Positions 8,327-17,350 of a DNA stretch of 64,000 bases are shown here, one piece after another. The notes under the pieces are model-generated. The model made no database searches and had not been told where the DNA came from. It worked only from the letters and a program-made list of their open reading frames with translations. The stretch lies in contig NZ_AP014510.1 in the NCBI RefSeq assembly GCF_000828675.1, forward strand, positions 2,003,413-2,067,412, in the 5' to 3' direction. How positions within the stretch are numbered: the first letter of the stretch is position 1; each line of letters opens with the position of its first letter. This DNA comes from Thermotoga profunda AZM34c06 (GTDB lineage: Bacteria; Thermotogota; Thermotogae; Thermotogales; DSM-5069). The position numbers were made by a program, and so were the translations under genes.

Positions 8327-9948
8327 CCTCCTAAGATATGCTTCAATCTGTTTTTCTCTGAAATGATATTTCCATAATCGTCAACACATCTGCAAAGACC
8401 ATCTATGATCTGAGTCTTCACCTGTCCTTTTGCTACAGAGAATCCTTTTAATGCCGGTGCATCGAGTATACCAATCTGCACAGACTTATACAAAACTTCG
8501 GGATCGAGTAAATCTTCATCTTTACCATCTTTTAAATCTTTTATCGCCTTTATAATCATCATCGCTTCATCCTTGATTCTGTCTTTTTCATCTCTGACCC
8601 ATTTATCTTTTAATGGATCCGGCATACCTCTAATAGCGATATTTATAGACCGTTTTGACATCTTCACGCTTTCTATGATTTCTTTTGATGTAGCCCTTCT
8701 CATCGATTCACAATAAGCAACAACATGAATGATATGCGGTTCAATGTACCAGCCATAGAACATCGAAACACTGAGTTGTCCCATGGCTGCATAGGGATCG
8801 GCAGGCACCGACATTAAACCCGTTCTGATCATTCTGTAGACTCTAAAGCTGTCATCTTGAAGTGACTCAACTATCTCTTTTTTTGCAATCATCTTTGCAA
8901 TATCACCCTTTGGAGAAAGTCCATTTGGAGTTTCGAGCATGAACTGTTGAACATAATCGCTCACTCCAAGCTTTTTTGCTGCGAAGGCTGCCAAATAAGC
9001 CGTAGCTACTTCCACTGCATCATGACACACCCTCAAAGCCCATTGATGTGAATCTGTGACTTCAACTGGTACACTGTTTTGCGCATTCCATTTGATTCCT
9101 TCGATATTTTCCTTGATCGCCTCCAGCAATGGTCTATTCGATCTCCTGTCCAAATCGCTGTACCACATGAGCGGTATGGCTGCCCAGGCATTGTTGATAG
9201 TCTCTTTCAAGAGTTTTGAGAATTCTACCATGTGGGTTGTGCCCGCATAACACCTGACTAAGGGATAATTGCCACGCCTTGTTGCTTGATACAATCTGAC
9301 AAAGTCTTCACGAGTTCTTATTGGAACCCCACCAGCACCATCTTGTGAACGATCCATTTTCTCTGGTTCAAAAAAATACTGCTGACAATTTTGATCTGGT
9401 GCAATAGAAATAATGTCCAGGAGTTCTGATTCAGCGAGTTTTTCAATTTCTCTAATAGTTTCTTCAAGCGTCTGTAACCCTATGTGATGTCTGACCAGAG
9501 GAAATGGTGCTTTGAACTCTATTCTTTCTCTGAGAGTCTGTGGAAATCTTTGAAGATGTTTCTCTTCTCTTACCTTGCCCCTTAGAAACATAACTATCTC
9601 ATCGAGTTCTTCTGTTCCATCGAAAGCTCTTTTGATAAAAGAAAATTGCCTTGCTTGTTGAGCTGTTTCAACAGTTCCACCAAACACATAAGTTTTCTCA
9701 GTGAGTTTGTGCTTGTTGATCAGATCTTCAAATTGGTTCAAGAGATTTTTCAGAGACTCCGCACCCAATCTGTAACTCATCGCTATTAGATCTGGATCAT
9801 TTAGTTCTATCTGTTCAACGAGTCTTTCAACTGGTATTGCTGCACCAATATAAACCACTTCATAACCATTTTCTTTGGCGATCTTCAAAAAATTCAACAG
9901 ACCAACGTTGTGAACACAGCTTCCTATGGAGGCACCTAAGATTTTCAT
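8323..9948 (-). CDS. B12-dependent mutase-like protein: B12-binding domain fused to a glutamate-mutase E-like barrel
   Basis: The 541-residue protein starts with a B12-binding fold (about residues 1-120) that aligns with the glutamate mutase S subunit: LGASIGSCVHNVG, SYRLGAE and VFGGT. The axial-ligand His is kept, but the Asp of DxHxxG is Cys here. The remaining 400 residues resemble a mutase TIM barrel (SIAPDQNCQQYFFEP, GGVPIRTRED, RCYAGTTHM, ADPYAAMGQLSVSMF), distantly like the MutE/GlmE subunit. A carbon-skeleton or amino-group rearrangement is therefore likely, but the substrate is unknown. It overlaps both neighbours by 4 nt. Confidence 0.8.
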   Translation of the reverse strand: MKILGASIGSCVHNVGLLNFLKIAKENGYEVVYIGAAIPVERLVEQIELNDPDLIAMSYRLGAESLKNLLNQFEDLINKHKLTEKTYVFGGTVETAQQARQFSFIKRAFDGTEELDEIVMFLRGKVREEKHLQRFPQTLRERIEFKAPFPLVRHHIGLQTLEETIREIEKLAESELLDIISIAPDQNCQQYFFEPEKMDRSQDGAGGVPIRTREDFVRLYQATRRGNYPLVRCYAGTTHMVEFSKLLKETINNAWAAIPLMWYSDLDRRSNRPLLEAIKENIEGIKWNAQNSVPVEVTDSHQWALRVCHDAVEVATAYLAAFAAKKLGVSDYVQQFMLETPNGLSPKGDIAKMIAKKEIVESLQDDSFRVYRMIRTGLMSVPADPYAAMGQLSVSMFYGWYIEPHIIHVVAYCESMRRATSKEIIESVKMSKRSINIAIRGMPDPLKDKWVRDEKDRIKDEAMMIIKAIKDLKDGKDEDLLDPEVLYKSVQIGILDAPALKGFSVAKGQVKTQIIDGLCRCVDDYGNIISEKNRLKHILGG

Positions 9949-11024
9949 TCACCCACCTCCATTATGCGTTTTATCTGTTCAACCGATTTTCCTTCAAGGT
10001 GGAGTCTTTCAAAATTTCTACCTTCTTTGAAAAAATCAGTTCCCATCATCAAAGAAGCAAGCTGAATTATTGAATCGATGATAGGAGTTTTCACATTCAC
10101 AACTTTTGCAAAAGCAGAGATTGGGACAAGACTTGTAGGAACGTCTTCGAGAATATACCTGTTTTCTAAACTCGTGGGCGCTTGAATTCCTCTGTATCCT
10201 TCGTTGTTGTGTATCGCATCGTATAGATTTGAACCTCTCACATCGTACGCATAACTAAGCCACTGAACGGCCGTCATCGGTTCTATACCAAATTTTCTTG
10301 CAACTTGACAGCGCTCATCGTCGATTGCTTCGAGTACTTTTGCCACAGACTGACTGATACCCTCGAAATAGAATTCAAATTTTCCAAAAGTCGACTCTAC
10401 CCATCCTGTGTTCAATATGATTGTTGCCGGATGAAAAACCGCACCGATGTTGTTAAAACTCGTGTATAGAGTATTTGGTGCGATCTCAAATTCTGTCATC
10501 ACTTTTAAAAGAGTTTTTTCAAGATCACTATTTTTTCTGGACGGTAACGCGGCTACTGGTACGGCGTTCTTTATTCTGAATATTCGTACAACTCCTGGGT
10601 TTGATGCGCGTGATGCAAATACAAAAGTTTGTGCCTCTGCTATAACGATATCCTTTTTGACATTCTCTTCCTTTAATGTGTTGTAGAATTCAAGTGCACC
10701 CGCTGTTCTACCAGGATTTAAAACCACAATCTGTCCGTCTTCAAGATAGGGTGCCATTTTTTTGGCAATCTCTCTATGTGCAAAGGCAGGCAATACTACC
10801 ATCAACAATTGACGATCTTTCATCGCTTCTTGAAGTTGTGTAGTTGCAAAGGAAATCTGTGCAACCGCATTGATCTCTCCTTCAACCTTGATTTTATTGG
10901 TCTTCATGATAGGTGCTATTCTCCACGCGCTACGATTGTACAAAGAAACATCAAAACCCTTTAAAGCGAGATATGCGGCCAATGCTTGTCCACCATTTCC
11001 AGCACCAATTACGCATATTTTCAT
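9945..11024 (-). CDS. Octopine/nopaline dehydrogenase-family oxidoreductase
   Basis: Opine dehydrogenases condense an amino acid with an alpha-keto acid using NAD(P)H, or act in reverse. The 359-residue protein begins MKICVIGAGNGGQALAAYLA, a Rossmann GxGxxG motif, and has HPATIILNTGWVES with the putative catalytic His of the family and the helical C-terminal domain. ATG 11024 is preceded by AGGAGG at 8-nt spacing; a longer frame to 11057 has no good site. It is the first gene of a four-gene overlapping run (with B12 protein, ATP-grasp and rnhB). Confidence 0.82.
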   Translation of the reverse strand: MKICVIGAGNGGQALAAYLALKGFDVSLYNRSAWRIAPIMKTNKIKVEGEINAVAQISFATTQLQEAMKDRQLLMVVLPAFAHREIAKKMAPYLEDGQIVVLNPGRTAGALEFYNTLKEENVKKDIVIAEAQTFVFASRASNPGVVRIFRIKNAVPVAALPSRKNSDLEKTLLKVMTEFEIAPNTLYTSFNNIGAVFHPATIILNTGWVESTFGKFEFYFEGISQSVAKVLEAIDDERCQVARKFGIEPMTAVQWLSYAYDVRGSNLYDAIHNNEGYRGIQAPTSLENRYILEDVPTSLVPISAFAKVVNVKTPIIDSIIQLASLMMGTDFFKEGRNFERLHLEGKSVEQIKRIMEVGE

Positions 11025-11231
11025 TACAATACCTCCTATCCGTTGATCAAAATTCACGCGAATTTTAGAGCTTGAGAATACATCTTTTCTTTTATTTTAT
11101 CATCATATTTCAAAAATGTCAAATCACGATTCTTCATTACACTGACCGTTTTGTATTAATATAACTTAATTATAGTTATCTTTATAAGGCATCATCTACC
11201 CTTAATATGTATAATTCAAATTGAGGTGAAG

Positions 11232-11732
11232 GTGATACACAAATCGGCTGTTTGCGTGCCAATCTTTTTCATTGATAATGAACCTTACCTGATTCTCATA
11301 AGAAGATCTCGAAAACTCAGGCGCCATCCGGGACAAATAAGCTTTCCCGGAGGTTTCATCGAAAAAGGCGAAAGTGCACTCCAAGCAGCAGTTAGAGAGA
11401 TGCAAGAAGAAATAGGTGTAAAAGACAATTGCTTTGTTGTCCTTGGTAAATTGTCCTGTACAGTAACGGTAACCTCTTCTGTGGAGATAACACCATTTTT
11501 GGTTGTTATCAATTGTGGAGAATTTCATCTAAACAAAGATGAAGTTGAAGAGATATACTTTGTATCGCTCGAGTTGTTTAAAAACACAAAATGTGTCAAG
11601 ATTGTAATGCCGAATGGTAATGTGACCTGTCGTTACTCTCTGCGTGAATTAGTCGTTTGGGGTGCTACAGCGAGAATCATAAATAAATCACTCTCACAAA
11701 TAGAACAAATGTTAAAAGAGGTGAAAAAATGA
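11232..11732 (+). CDS. Nudix hydrolase, CoA-pyrophosphatase-like
   Basis: Nudix enzymes hydrolyse nucleoside-diphosphate derivatives. The 166-residue protein carries a full Nudix box (GGFIEKGE through REMQEEIGV) preceded by RKLRRHPGQISFPGG, the signature of the CoA/NudL-type subgroup. A CoA pyrophosphatase role is therefore likely but not proven. GTG 11232 is favoured because GAGGTGA lies just upstream; GTG 11226 falls within that site. It overlaps folP by ATGA and is probably co-transcribed with it. Confidence 0.88.
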   Translation: MIHKSAVCVPIFFIDNEPYLILIRRSRKLRRHPGQISFPGGFIEKGESALQAAVREMQEEIGVKDNCFVVLGKLSCTVTVTSSVEITPFLVVINCGEFHLNKDEVEEIYFVSLELFKNTKCVKIVMPNGNVTCRYSLRELVVWGATARIINKSLSQIEQMLKEVKK

Positions 11733-12916
11733 ATGATTTCATTGTCTGTAAAATCGAGAATCCTTTGAATTTTCTGCAAAAAGTTGGAGTTGATCCTGCA
11801 TCGATACCGATCTTTGCAAGGAAAGGTTCCTTTGTGAGTCTTTTGATATACGATGTACCTGTCATTGCGGCAAATGTCATCAAGCAGGAAATGCTTGCGG
11901 CAGGAGCGGATGCAGCAGTTCACAAACACACCATTACGCACAAGGTTGAAAAAACAGATGTATTAACAATGGGCACATTGGGTCAACATCAAAAATTGAT
12001 AGATAAACTCTCAAAAATGAATTACTGGGGCTTAAATGAGATTGCGAGACAGATCGAAGAATGTTTGTTCAAAGAACATATCAAACAAATTGAATTACCT
12101 TCAGGCAAAAAACTCGTTTTTGATAAGACACTTATCATGGGTATAGTGAATTTGACACCAGACTCATTCTATGAAAAAAGTAGGGTTGATAAAGACAAAG
12201 TCATCGATTCAGTTTCAAAGATGATCAATGAAAAAGTTGACATCATCGATGTAGGTGGAGAATCGACAAGACCTGGTTCTGAAAGAGTAACTGAACAAGA
12301 AGAGCTCGACAGAGTTATTCCAGCGATAGAACTCATCAAGAAAAACTTTGATGTAATAATCTCGGTGGACACCTACAAAGCCAACGTGGCAGAAGAAGCG
12401 TTGAAGATTGGGGCAGATATAGTCAATGACATAAGTGCACTCAAATTCGACGAAAGAATGGCACAAGTTGTGTCAAAATACAAACCTGCCGTGGTCTTGA
12501 TGCACATGAAAGGTGAACCAAAGACGATGCAACAAAACCCATATTACGAAGATGTAGTAAAAGAACTGCTCCTATTTTTTCAAGAAAGGCTCCAATTCAT
12601 GAAAAAACTGAATCTCGACGATAGAGTGATCATAGACCCAGGTATTGGTTTTGGAAAAAGACTACAGGACAATCTTGAAATCTTAAGAAGAATCGAGGAA
12701 TTCAAAACTTTTAAAGTACCTATTTTGATTGGTGCATCGAGAAAATCCTTCATTGGAAGCCTCTTAGACGGCATTCCACCTGAAGAAAGGTTATATGGTA
12801 CCTTGGCTGTCAGTGCGTATTGTGCAATGAAGGGTGTACATATCATAAGAGTACACGATATCTCGCCAAACCTTCATGTAACAAAGGTCATTTCACAGCT
12901 TTGTTGTCCCAAGTGA
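11729..12916 (+). CDS. folP: Dihydropteroate synthase with N-terminal extension
   Basis: DHPS joins p-aminobenzoate and 6-hydroxymethyl-pterin pyrophosphate in folate synthesis. The catalytic part begins near residue 135 (IMGIVNLTPDSFYEKS) and includes DVGGESTRPGS, SVDTYKANVAEEAL, NDISAL, VLMHMKGEP, DPGIGFGKR and GASRKSFIG. The first ~130 residues form an extra alpha/beta domain not found in E. coli FolP; long DHPS forms of this size occur in other anaerobes. No other folate gene is adjacent. The start ATG overlaps the Nudix stop. Confidence 0.95.
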   Translation: MNDFIVCKIENPLNFLQKVGVDPASIPIFARKGSFVSLLIYDVPVIAANVIKQEMLAAGADAAVHKHTITHKVEKTDVLTMGTLGQHQKLIDKLSKMNYWGLNEIARQIEECLFKEHIKQIELPSGKKLVFDKTLIMGIVNLTPDSFYEKSRVDKDKVIDSVSKMINEKVDIIDVGGESTRPGSERVTEQEELDRVIPAIELIKKNFDVIISVDTYKANVAEEALKIGADIVNDISALKFDERMAQVVSKYKPAVVLMHMKGEPKTMQQNPYYEDVVKELLLFFQERLQFMKKLNLDDRVIIDPGIGFGKRLQDNLEILRRIEEFKTFKVPILIGASRKSFIGSLLDGIPPEERLYGTLAVSAYCAMKGVHIIRVHDISPNLHVTKVISQLCCPK

Positions 12917-13174
12917 GTGATCAACATTTTGATTTTTTGACTGATACATAATCAAAAATATGCATTAATTCCCCTTATCAAAAGAATAATGTCATTTTGT
13001 TTACTGTTGTATATAAAATAACAATATTCAATATTACAATACCAACTTACTATTTTCTTCAACATATTAAGAAAATATAAATTAAATTGAATGTAATACA
13101 AAACCGTTCTAATATAAGTAAGAAATTTTTTCAAAGGCTGTGGAAAAAGTTATATTTTATCAGGAGATCATTCT

Positions 13175-14128
13175 ATGGACAACAAAATCCTGTTCATAAC
13201 TGCTAATCCAAATAAATACTGTGATTGTAATGATCTAAATGCCGAGAAATATCAGAACTTAGATATCGCCTTAGATAAAGACACCGCAATGAGGTTATTA
13301 CTCAGAAATAGCACCTGTTATGAATCTATCTTGATAGATTGCGCGAGTTTTTCCTGCGAAGATCTTTCCGATTTTGTACGAACGGTTCGAGATAGAATTT
13401 CCCCGATTCACCCAAAGATTGTAACTATCAAAGCAAAACTACCCGAGAGAGAATTGATTTTACTTGGAGTAGATGAGATCATACAAAATTTCGATGCGAA
13501 CCTTGCTGACCTGAAAAGCTATCCACGATTATTTGAAATTCCAACACTTGCATTCATAGAATTCTTGATGGATATCGTAAAAACAAAAGACAATTCTTTG
13601 TTTGATCATATGAGAAGAGTCAAGACATTCACAGCATTGATCGCAAGACTTTGCTACGAGAAAAATCTCATAGACCACGATACTTATGAAAATACGGTTC
13701 TTGCTTCTTTCTTCCATGATCTTGGAAAGATGTTCATCCCCGAAAGTATTTTGCACAAACCATCGAGATTGACACAAGAAGAATTTCAAGTGATGATGCG
13801 GCATACAACCCTTGGTGCAAATCTGTTTGAGAAGGCACTCCGATCAAATCCCAAAAATAATCTTTTGATCACGCTATTTCAGGTTTCGAAATATCACCAC
13901 GAAAGATACGATGGCAAAGGTTATCCTTGTGGTTTGAGTGGCGAGCAGATACCCCTTCCTGCACGAATAGTTGCTATTGCCGACGTTTTCGAAGCTCTAA
14001 TTGCCACCAGACCTTATCGCGATGCGCTCAGTCCTCAGCAAGCTGTTCAAATAATCAAAGAAGACGAAGGACATTTTGATCCAAATGTTCTTGAAATCTT
14101 TCTAAAAAATACCGATCTATTTGTGTAG
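13175..14128 (+). CDS. HD-GYP phosphodiesterase with degenerate receiver-like N-terminus
   Basis: HD-GYP proteins degrade cyclic di-GMP. Residues about 140-317 contain the whole signature: the first His helix HMRRVK, FFHDLGK, RHTTLGA, YHHERYDGKGYP and IADVFEALIATRPYRDAL. The metal ligands and GYP triad are intact, so activity is expected. Residues 1-125 look like a receiver (LFITANP, SILIDCAS) but lack the acidic cluster and conserved Lys of a phosphorylatable REC domain. AGGAG lies 8 nt before the ATG. A diguanylate cyclase at 51 kb could supply its substrate. Confidence 0.9.
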   Translation: MDNKILFITANPNKYCDCNDLNAEKYQNLDIALDKDTAMRLLLRNSTCYESILIDCASFSCEDLSDFVRTVRDRISPIHPKIVTIKAKLPERELILLGVDEIIQNFDANLADLKSYPRLFEIPTLAFIEFLMDIVKTKDNSLFDHMRRVKTFTALIARLCYEKNLIDHDTYENTVLASFFHDLGKMFIPESILHKPSRLTQEEFQVMMRHTTLGANLFEKALRSNPKNNLLITLFQVSKYHHERYDGKGYPCGLSGEQIPLPARIVAIADVFEALIATRPYRDALSPQQAVQIIKEDEGHFDPNVLEIFLKNTDLFV

Positions 14129-14132
14129 TCTT

Positions 14133-15875
14133 TCAAAGATCTTTGTGCTCCAATTCTGTCAATTTTTGATTTAGTTGTTCGATTTCTTCGAGTATCTGCA
14201 GTATTTTCTGTTCCAAATTTTCTTTCTGTTCATTCAATTTGATGACCTTGTTATAGTCGCTGGTTGTGAAGAGTTTTTCTTCAATCTCAGACAACTCACA
14301 GCTGAGCGACCTCTCAAGAGCCTCCAATTCCTGCAATCTCGTCCTCATACCCTTGATCTGATTTCTCAACCTTTTTTTCTCGTCAAACCCGCTGTTGACT
14401 TTTTTGATCATCGTTTGACTTTTCTGTACTTTGAAAAACAAAGGTTCATCAACTTCTATTAATGAGCCATCTTTTATCGTCAAAAATCTATTACAAACAT
14501 TTTTGATCAATTCAATATCATGAGAGACAATCAGCACATTTCCCTCATATTCCTTAAGGGCTTGTTCAAGTGCCTCAACGGCTGAAAGATCCATGTGGTT
14601 AGTTGGCTCATCCAGTATCAATAAATTCGGTCTTCTAAGGAGTATTTTTGCGATCGCGAGCATTTGCCTTTCACCACCACTTAAATCAGAAACATTTTTA
14701 AAAACATCCTCGCCCTTAAAACCAAATCTACCAAGATATGCCCTTATCACATAATCTGGTTGTTCAGATAATTCTTCAAATATTTCATCAAAAACACTGT
14801 TTTCTCGATCAAGTTGTTCAATAAACTGATCAACATATACAACTTTCACATTATGACCAATCTTGACCGTCCCTTGATAATCAATCTGCCCAGTTATGAT
14901 CTTCAACAATGTCGTTTTCCCAGAACCGTTGGGTCCAATCAGAGCTATTTTGTCCTTTGCATACATCGTGAAGGTAACATCTTTGAGTAAAGAATTCCAA
15001 GAAATATTCTTGCATTCAAGCACAACATGTCCCGTGCTTTCTGGCAAAGGTATATGTATCGTTTTTTCCTGCTCTTCTAAATATTGTGTTGGCATATTTT
15101 CGAGTTCTTCAAGCATTCTATCAAGCATCTTTTGCCTACTTTTTGCTTGCTTAACTGCCTTATCTCTGCCCCATTTTTTGTACTGGTCGATTATCTTTTT
15201 CAATCTCTCTATTTCTTTCTGCATATTCGAGAGCTGCTTTTTTTGTGTCTCAATGATCAATTTTCTTTGCACGCGATAATTATCAAAGCTCATATCAAAT
15301 ACCCATATACGTTCATTGTTGATTTCCCAGAATTTATCACAGACATTGCGTAAGAAGTCCCTATCATGCGCTATAACGATATATCCTCCTCTAAAATTTT
15401 TCAAAAGATTCTTTAAATGTTCTATGCCTTCTATATCAAGGAAATTGGTTGGTTCATCCAACAAAAGAAAATCTGGCTCCTCGATGAAAAGTCTTCCCAA
15501 CTGAAGTTTTGTCCTCTCTCCTCCACTGAAAGTAGAGATCGATCTGTGCCAATCCTCTTCTGAAAAACCAAAGCCTTTCAATATACTGCGAACATTTTTC
15601 TGCTTTTCTGGTGTGTCGGCTGCTTGTGAATAATATTCAAAAGGTGTTTGTGCATCAAAGGATCTGTATTGATCAAGGTAGGTGATTTTCCCATTCGTAG
15701 ATATCTGCCCATCATAATCTTTAAACAACCCAGCTATGGCTCTCAAAAGCGTGGTCTTACCACTACCATTTTTCCCAATAAGACCTATCCGATCATTATC
15801 AAGCACAGATGCGTTGAAACCACAGAACAACGTTCTATCAGCAAAAGATACACAGAGATCTTTTATCGTTATCAT
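14133..15875 (-). CDS. ABC-F family ATPase (ribosome-associated type)
   Basis: The 580-residue protein has two nucleotide-binding domains and no membrane segments. There are two Walker A sequences (GLIGKNGSGKTTLL and ALIGPNGSGKTTLL), two signatures (TFSGGERTKL and DLSGGERQML) and two Walker B sequences ending LLLDEPTNFLD and LILDEPTNHMD. The interdomain linker is Lys/Gln-rich and there is a C-terminal coiled coil (from about residue 510), as in Uup-like ABC-F proteins. ABC-F proteins act on the ribosome; this subtype is not assignable. It is convergent with the HD-GYP gene, with a 4-nt gap. Confidence 0.93.
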   Translation of the reverse strand: MITIKDLCVSFADRTLFCGFNASVLDNDRIGLIGKNGSGKTTLLRAIAGLFKDYDGQISTNGKITYLDQYRSFDAQTPFEYYSQAADTPEKQKNVRSILKGFGFSEEDWHRSISTFSGGERTKLQLGRLFIEEPDFLLLDEPTNFLDIEGIEHLKNLLKNFRGGYIVIAHDRDFLRNVCDKFWEINNERIWVFDMSFDNYRVQRKLIIETQKKQLSNMQKEIERLKKIIDQYKKWGRDKAVKQAKSRQKMLDRMLEELENMPTQYLEEQEKTIHIPLPESTGHVVLECKNISWNSLLKDVTFTMYAKDKIALIGPNGSGKTTLLKIITGQIDYQGTVKIGHNVKVVYVDQFIEQLDRENSVFDEIFEELSEQPDYVIRAYLGRFGFKGEDVFKNVSDLSGGERQMLAIAKILLRRPNLLILDEPTNHMDLSAVEALEQALKEYEGNVLIVSHDIELIKNVCNRFLTIKDGSLIEVDEPLFFKVQKSQTMIKKVNSGFDEKKRLRNQIKGMRTRLQELEALERSLSCELSEIEEKLFTTSDYNKVIKLNEQKENLEQKILQILEEIEQLNQKLTELEHKDL

Positions 15876-15946
15876 CTACAGCGCTCCTTGATATGGCAAA
15901 ATCATTTAGAATTATAGCATCTGATAGTCCAATGAACCCTCATGCT

Positions 15947-15994
15947 CGACATCGTCGACAAGCTCGACAAAATTTGGACAGCCTCAACAGTTGG
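15947..15994. repeat. 48-bp direct repeat, copy 1, flanking the AAA+ ATPase gene
   Basis: This matches 17181-17228 at 44 of 48 positions in the same orientation. It contains TCGACA-like hexamers at 9-bp steps followed by TTTGGACAGCCTC. It starts 5 nt after the AAA+ gene stop. No third copy was seen in the window. Confidence 0.9.
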
Positions 15995-15998
15995 AATA

Positions 15999-17153
15999 TC
16001 AAGCATTTTTGATATACCTGAACTTTCCAGACATCATAATCAAGCTGTTTCTCTTGATCAAGATCTTCTTATTCAGTAATTGTTCAATAATGGAATACGC
16101 CGTTGTTCTTTTCATACCAGAGTCTCTAAGAACTTCAACTGCTTTGTCCCTGGGTCCCTCAAAATTTCTGAGTCTATCCAGAGCCAACTTCTGGTTGTCA
16201 GTTAGAAATAATTGATCAGCATAGTATTCTTTGATAATCTTATCTATCGTACTGAGTATGTGCTTTCTCTCCAGTTTTGTTTCATTTACATTTTCAAAAA
16301 CCGTTTTGTTCATTATCCATATTGCGTCCCTCGGGTTTCCATCGGAAAAATCTGCGGCAATATCAAAGACATCGTTCTGAATGATCTCTATATAGTTAGA
16401 GAGTCTTTTTACAAGAAGTTCTTTTATATCACTTTTGTTCAAAGGACTGAGAAAAACAATGTCCTTGAAGATATTTTCAAGATTCCCAGATTCATTCCAC
16501 CTGAGTCTATCAAGACCATATTCTCTATAGATACTATACGGCAGTGAAAGAATGACTACAAAATTATCAAAGATCAATTCCTTTTTAAGGCTGTCAAGAA
16601 TTCTCAAAACATCCTCTTTTTTCTCCTTATCAAGTTCATCAACAATTAGTGCAAACTTTCCCTTTACATTAGTCACTAACTGGATCAACTCTCTTAGGCT
16701 CTCTTTCGCAGCATAGAAATTGAATCTTGGAATCTGATTTTTTTGAATGTTAAAATTTGCTGAAGCGACCATAGAAAATCCCAAGGAAAAACCTTTGATG
16801 ATCGAGACCTCCTCACTTAAACGATTTGCTATCTCTTTCGCTTTTTGAGATATCTTGGGTTCATCTTCTAAAGATTTTGAAAGATTATAGACCAGGTCGT
16901 ACAGAATACTCTCCATGGATTCTCTGAGCGAAATATTAATCATCCTTATAAAAACATCTTTTGCTCTAACAAAATTCAACACCGTCGATTTTCCAATTCC
17001 TGTTTCTCCTGCAACACCATATATGCCAAAAGGCTGGTATAAAGCGATCTTGTTCAAAGACTCGATTTCTCTCTCCCTGTTGACAAGATACCTTTGATCA
17101 TGAAAATCAATTGGTTTGTCCATCAAATAGTTCAAAAGCTCACTCAATGGCAT
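15999..17153 (-). CDS. Archaeal-type AAA+ ATPase with C-terminal winged helix
   Basis: The protein of about 384 residues has a YLVNREREIESL start, Walker A GVAGETGIGKST, Walker B FALIVDELDKE, a sensor region VVILSLPYS and a winged-helix-like C-terminus (GMKRTTAYSIIEQLL). It resembles the ATPase_2/Orc-like group common in Archaea. ATG 17153 follows GGAG by 8 nt; longer starts up to TTG 17204 run into the flanking repeat. The role is unknown. Because near-identical repeats sit 4 nt after the stop and 27 nt before the start, the gene and its flanks look like one cassette. Confidence 0.8.
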   Translation of the reverse strand: MPLSELLNYLMDKPIDFHDQRYLVNREREIESLNKIALYQPFGIYGVAGETGIGKSTVLNFVRAKDVFIRMINISLRESMESILYDLVYNLSKSLEDEPKISQKAKEIANRLSEEVSIIKGFSLGFSMVASANFNIQKNQIPRFNFYAAKESLRELIQLVTNVKGKFALIVDELDKEKKEDVLRILDSLKKELIFDNFVVILSLPYSIYREYGLDRLRWNESGNLENIFKDIVFLSPLNKSDIKELLVKRLSNYIEIIQNDVFDIAADFSDGNPRDAIWIMNKTVFENVNETKLERKHILSTIDKIIKEYYADQLFLTDNQKLALDRLRNFEGPRDKAVEVLRDSGMKRTTAYSIIEQLLNKKILIKRNSLIMMSGKFRYIKNA

Positions 17154-17180
17154 ATCATTCACTCCATTCAGATAATTCAT

Positions 17181-17228
17181 CGACATTGTCGACAAGCCCG
17201 ACAAAATTTGGACAGCCTCGACAGTTGA
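17181..17228. repeat. 48-bp direct repeat, copy 2
   Basis: Same orientation as 15947-15994, with four differences. It includes the perfect 10-bp palindrome TTGTCGACAA. It lies just upstream of the AAA+ gene start on the minus strand and about 120 bp from the divergent glycosyltransferase gene, so it could also be a binding site for regulation of either gene. Confidence 0.9.
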
Positions 17229-17350
17229 TCAATACTGAAAAAATTATATCACTTTCCATGGTATAGACCCGATGACCAACTCAAAAAGGATTTTCATAAT
17301 AAATGTAGAAATCTTATATAAAGACGATAATAATCTTAGGAGTGTTGACA

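Noticed and set aside
17154-17204. AAA+ gene starting at TTG 17204
   Set aside because: It begins inside the direct repeat and has no ribosome binding site; ATG 17153 follows GGAG at 8 nt.
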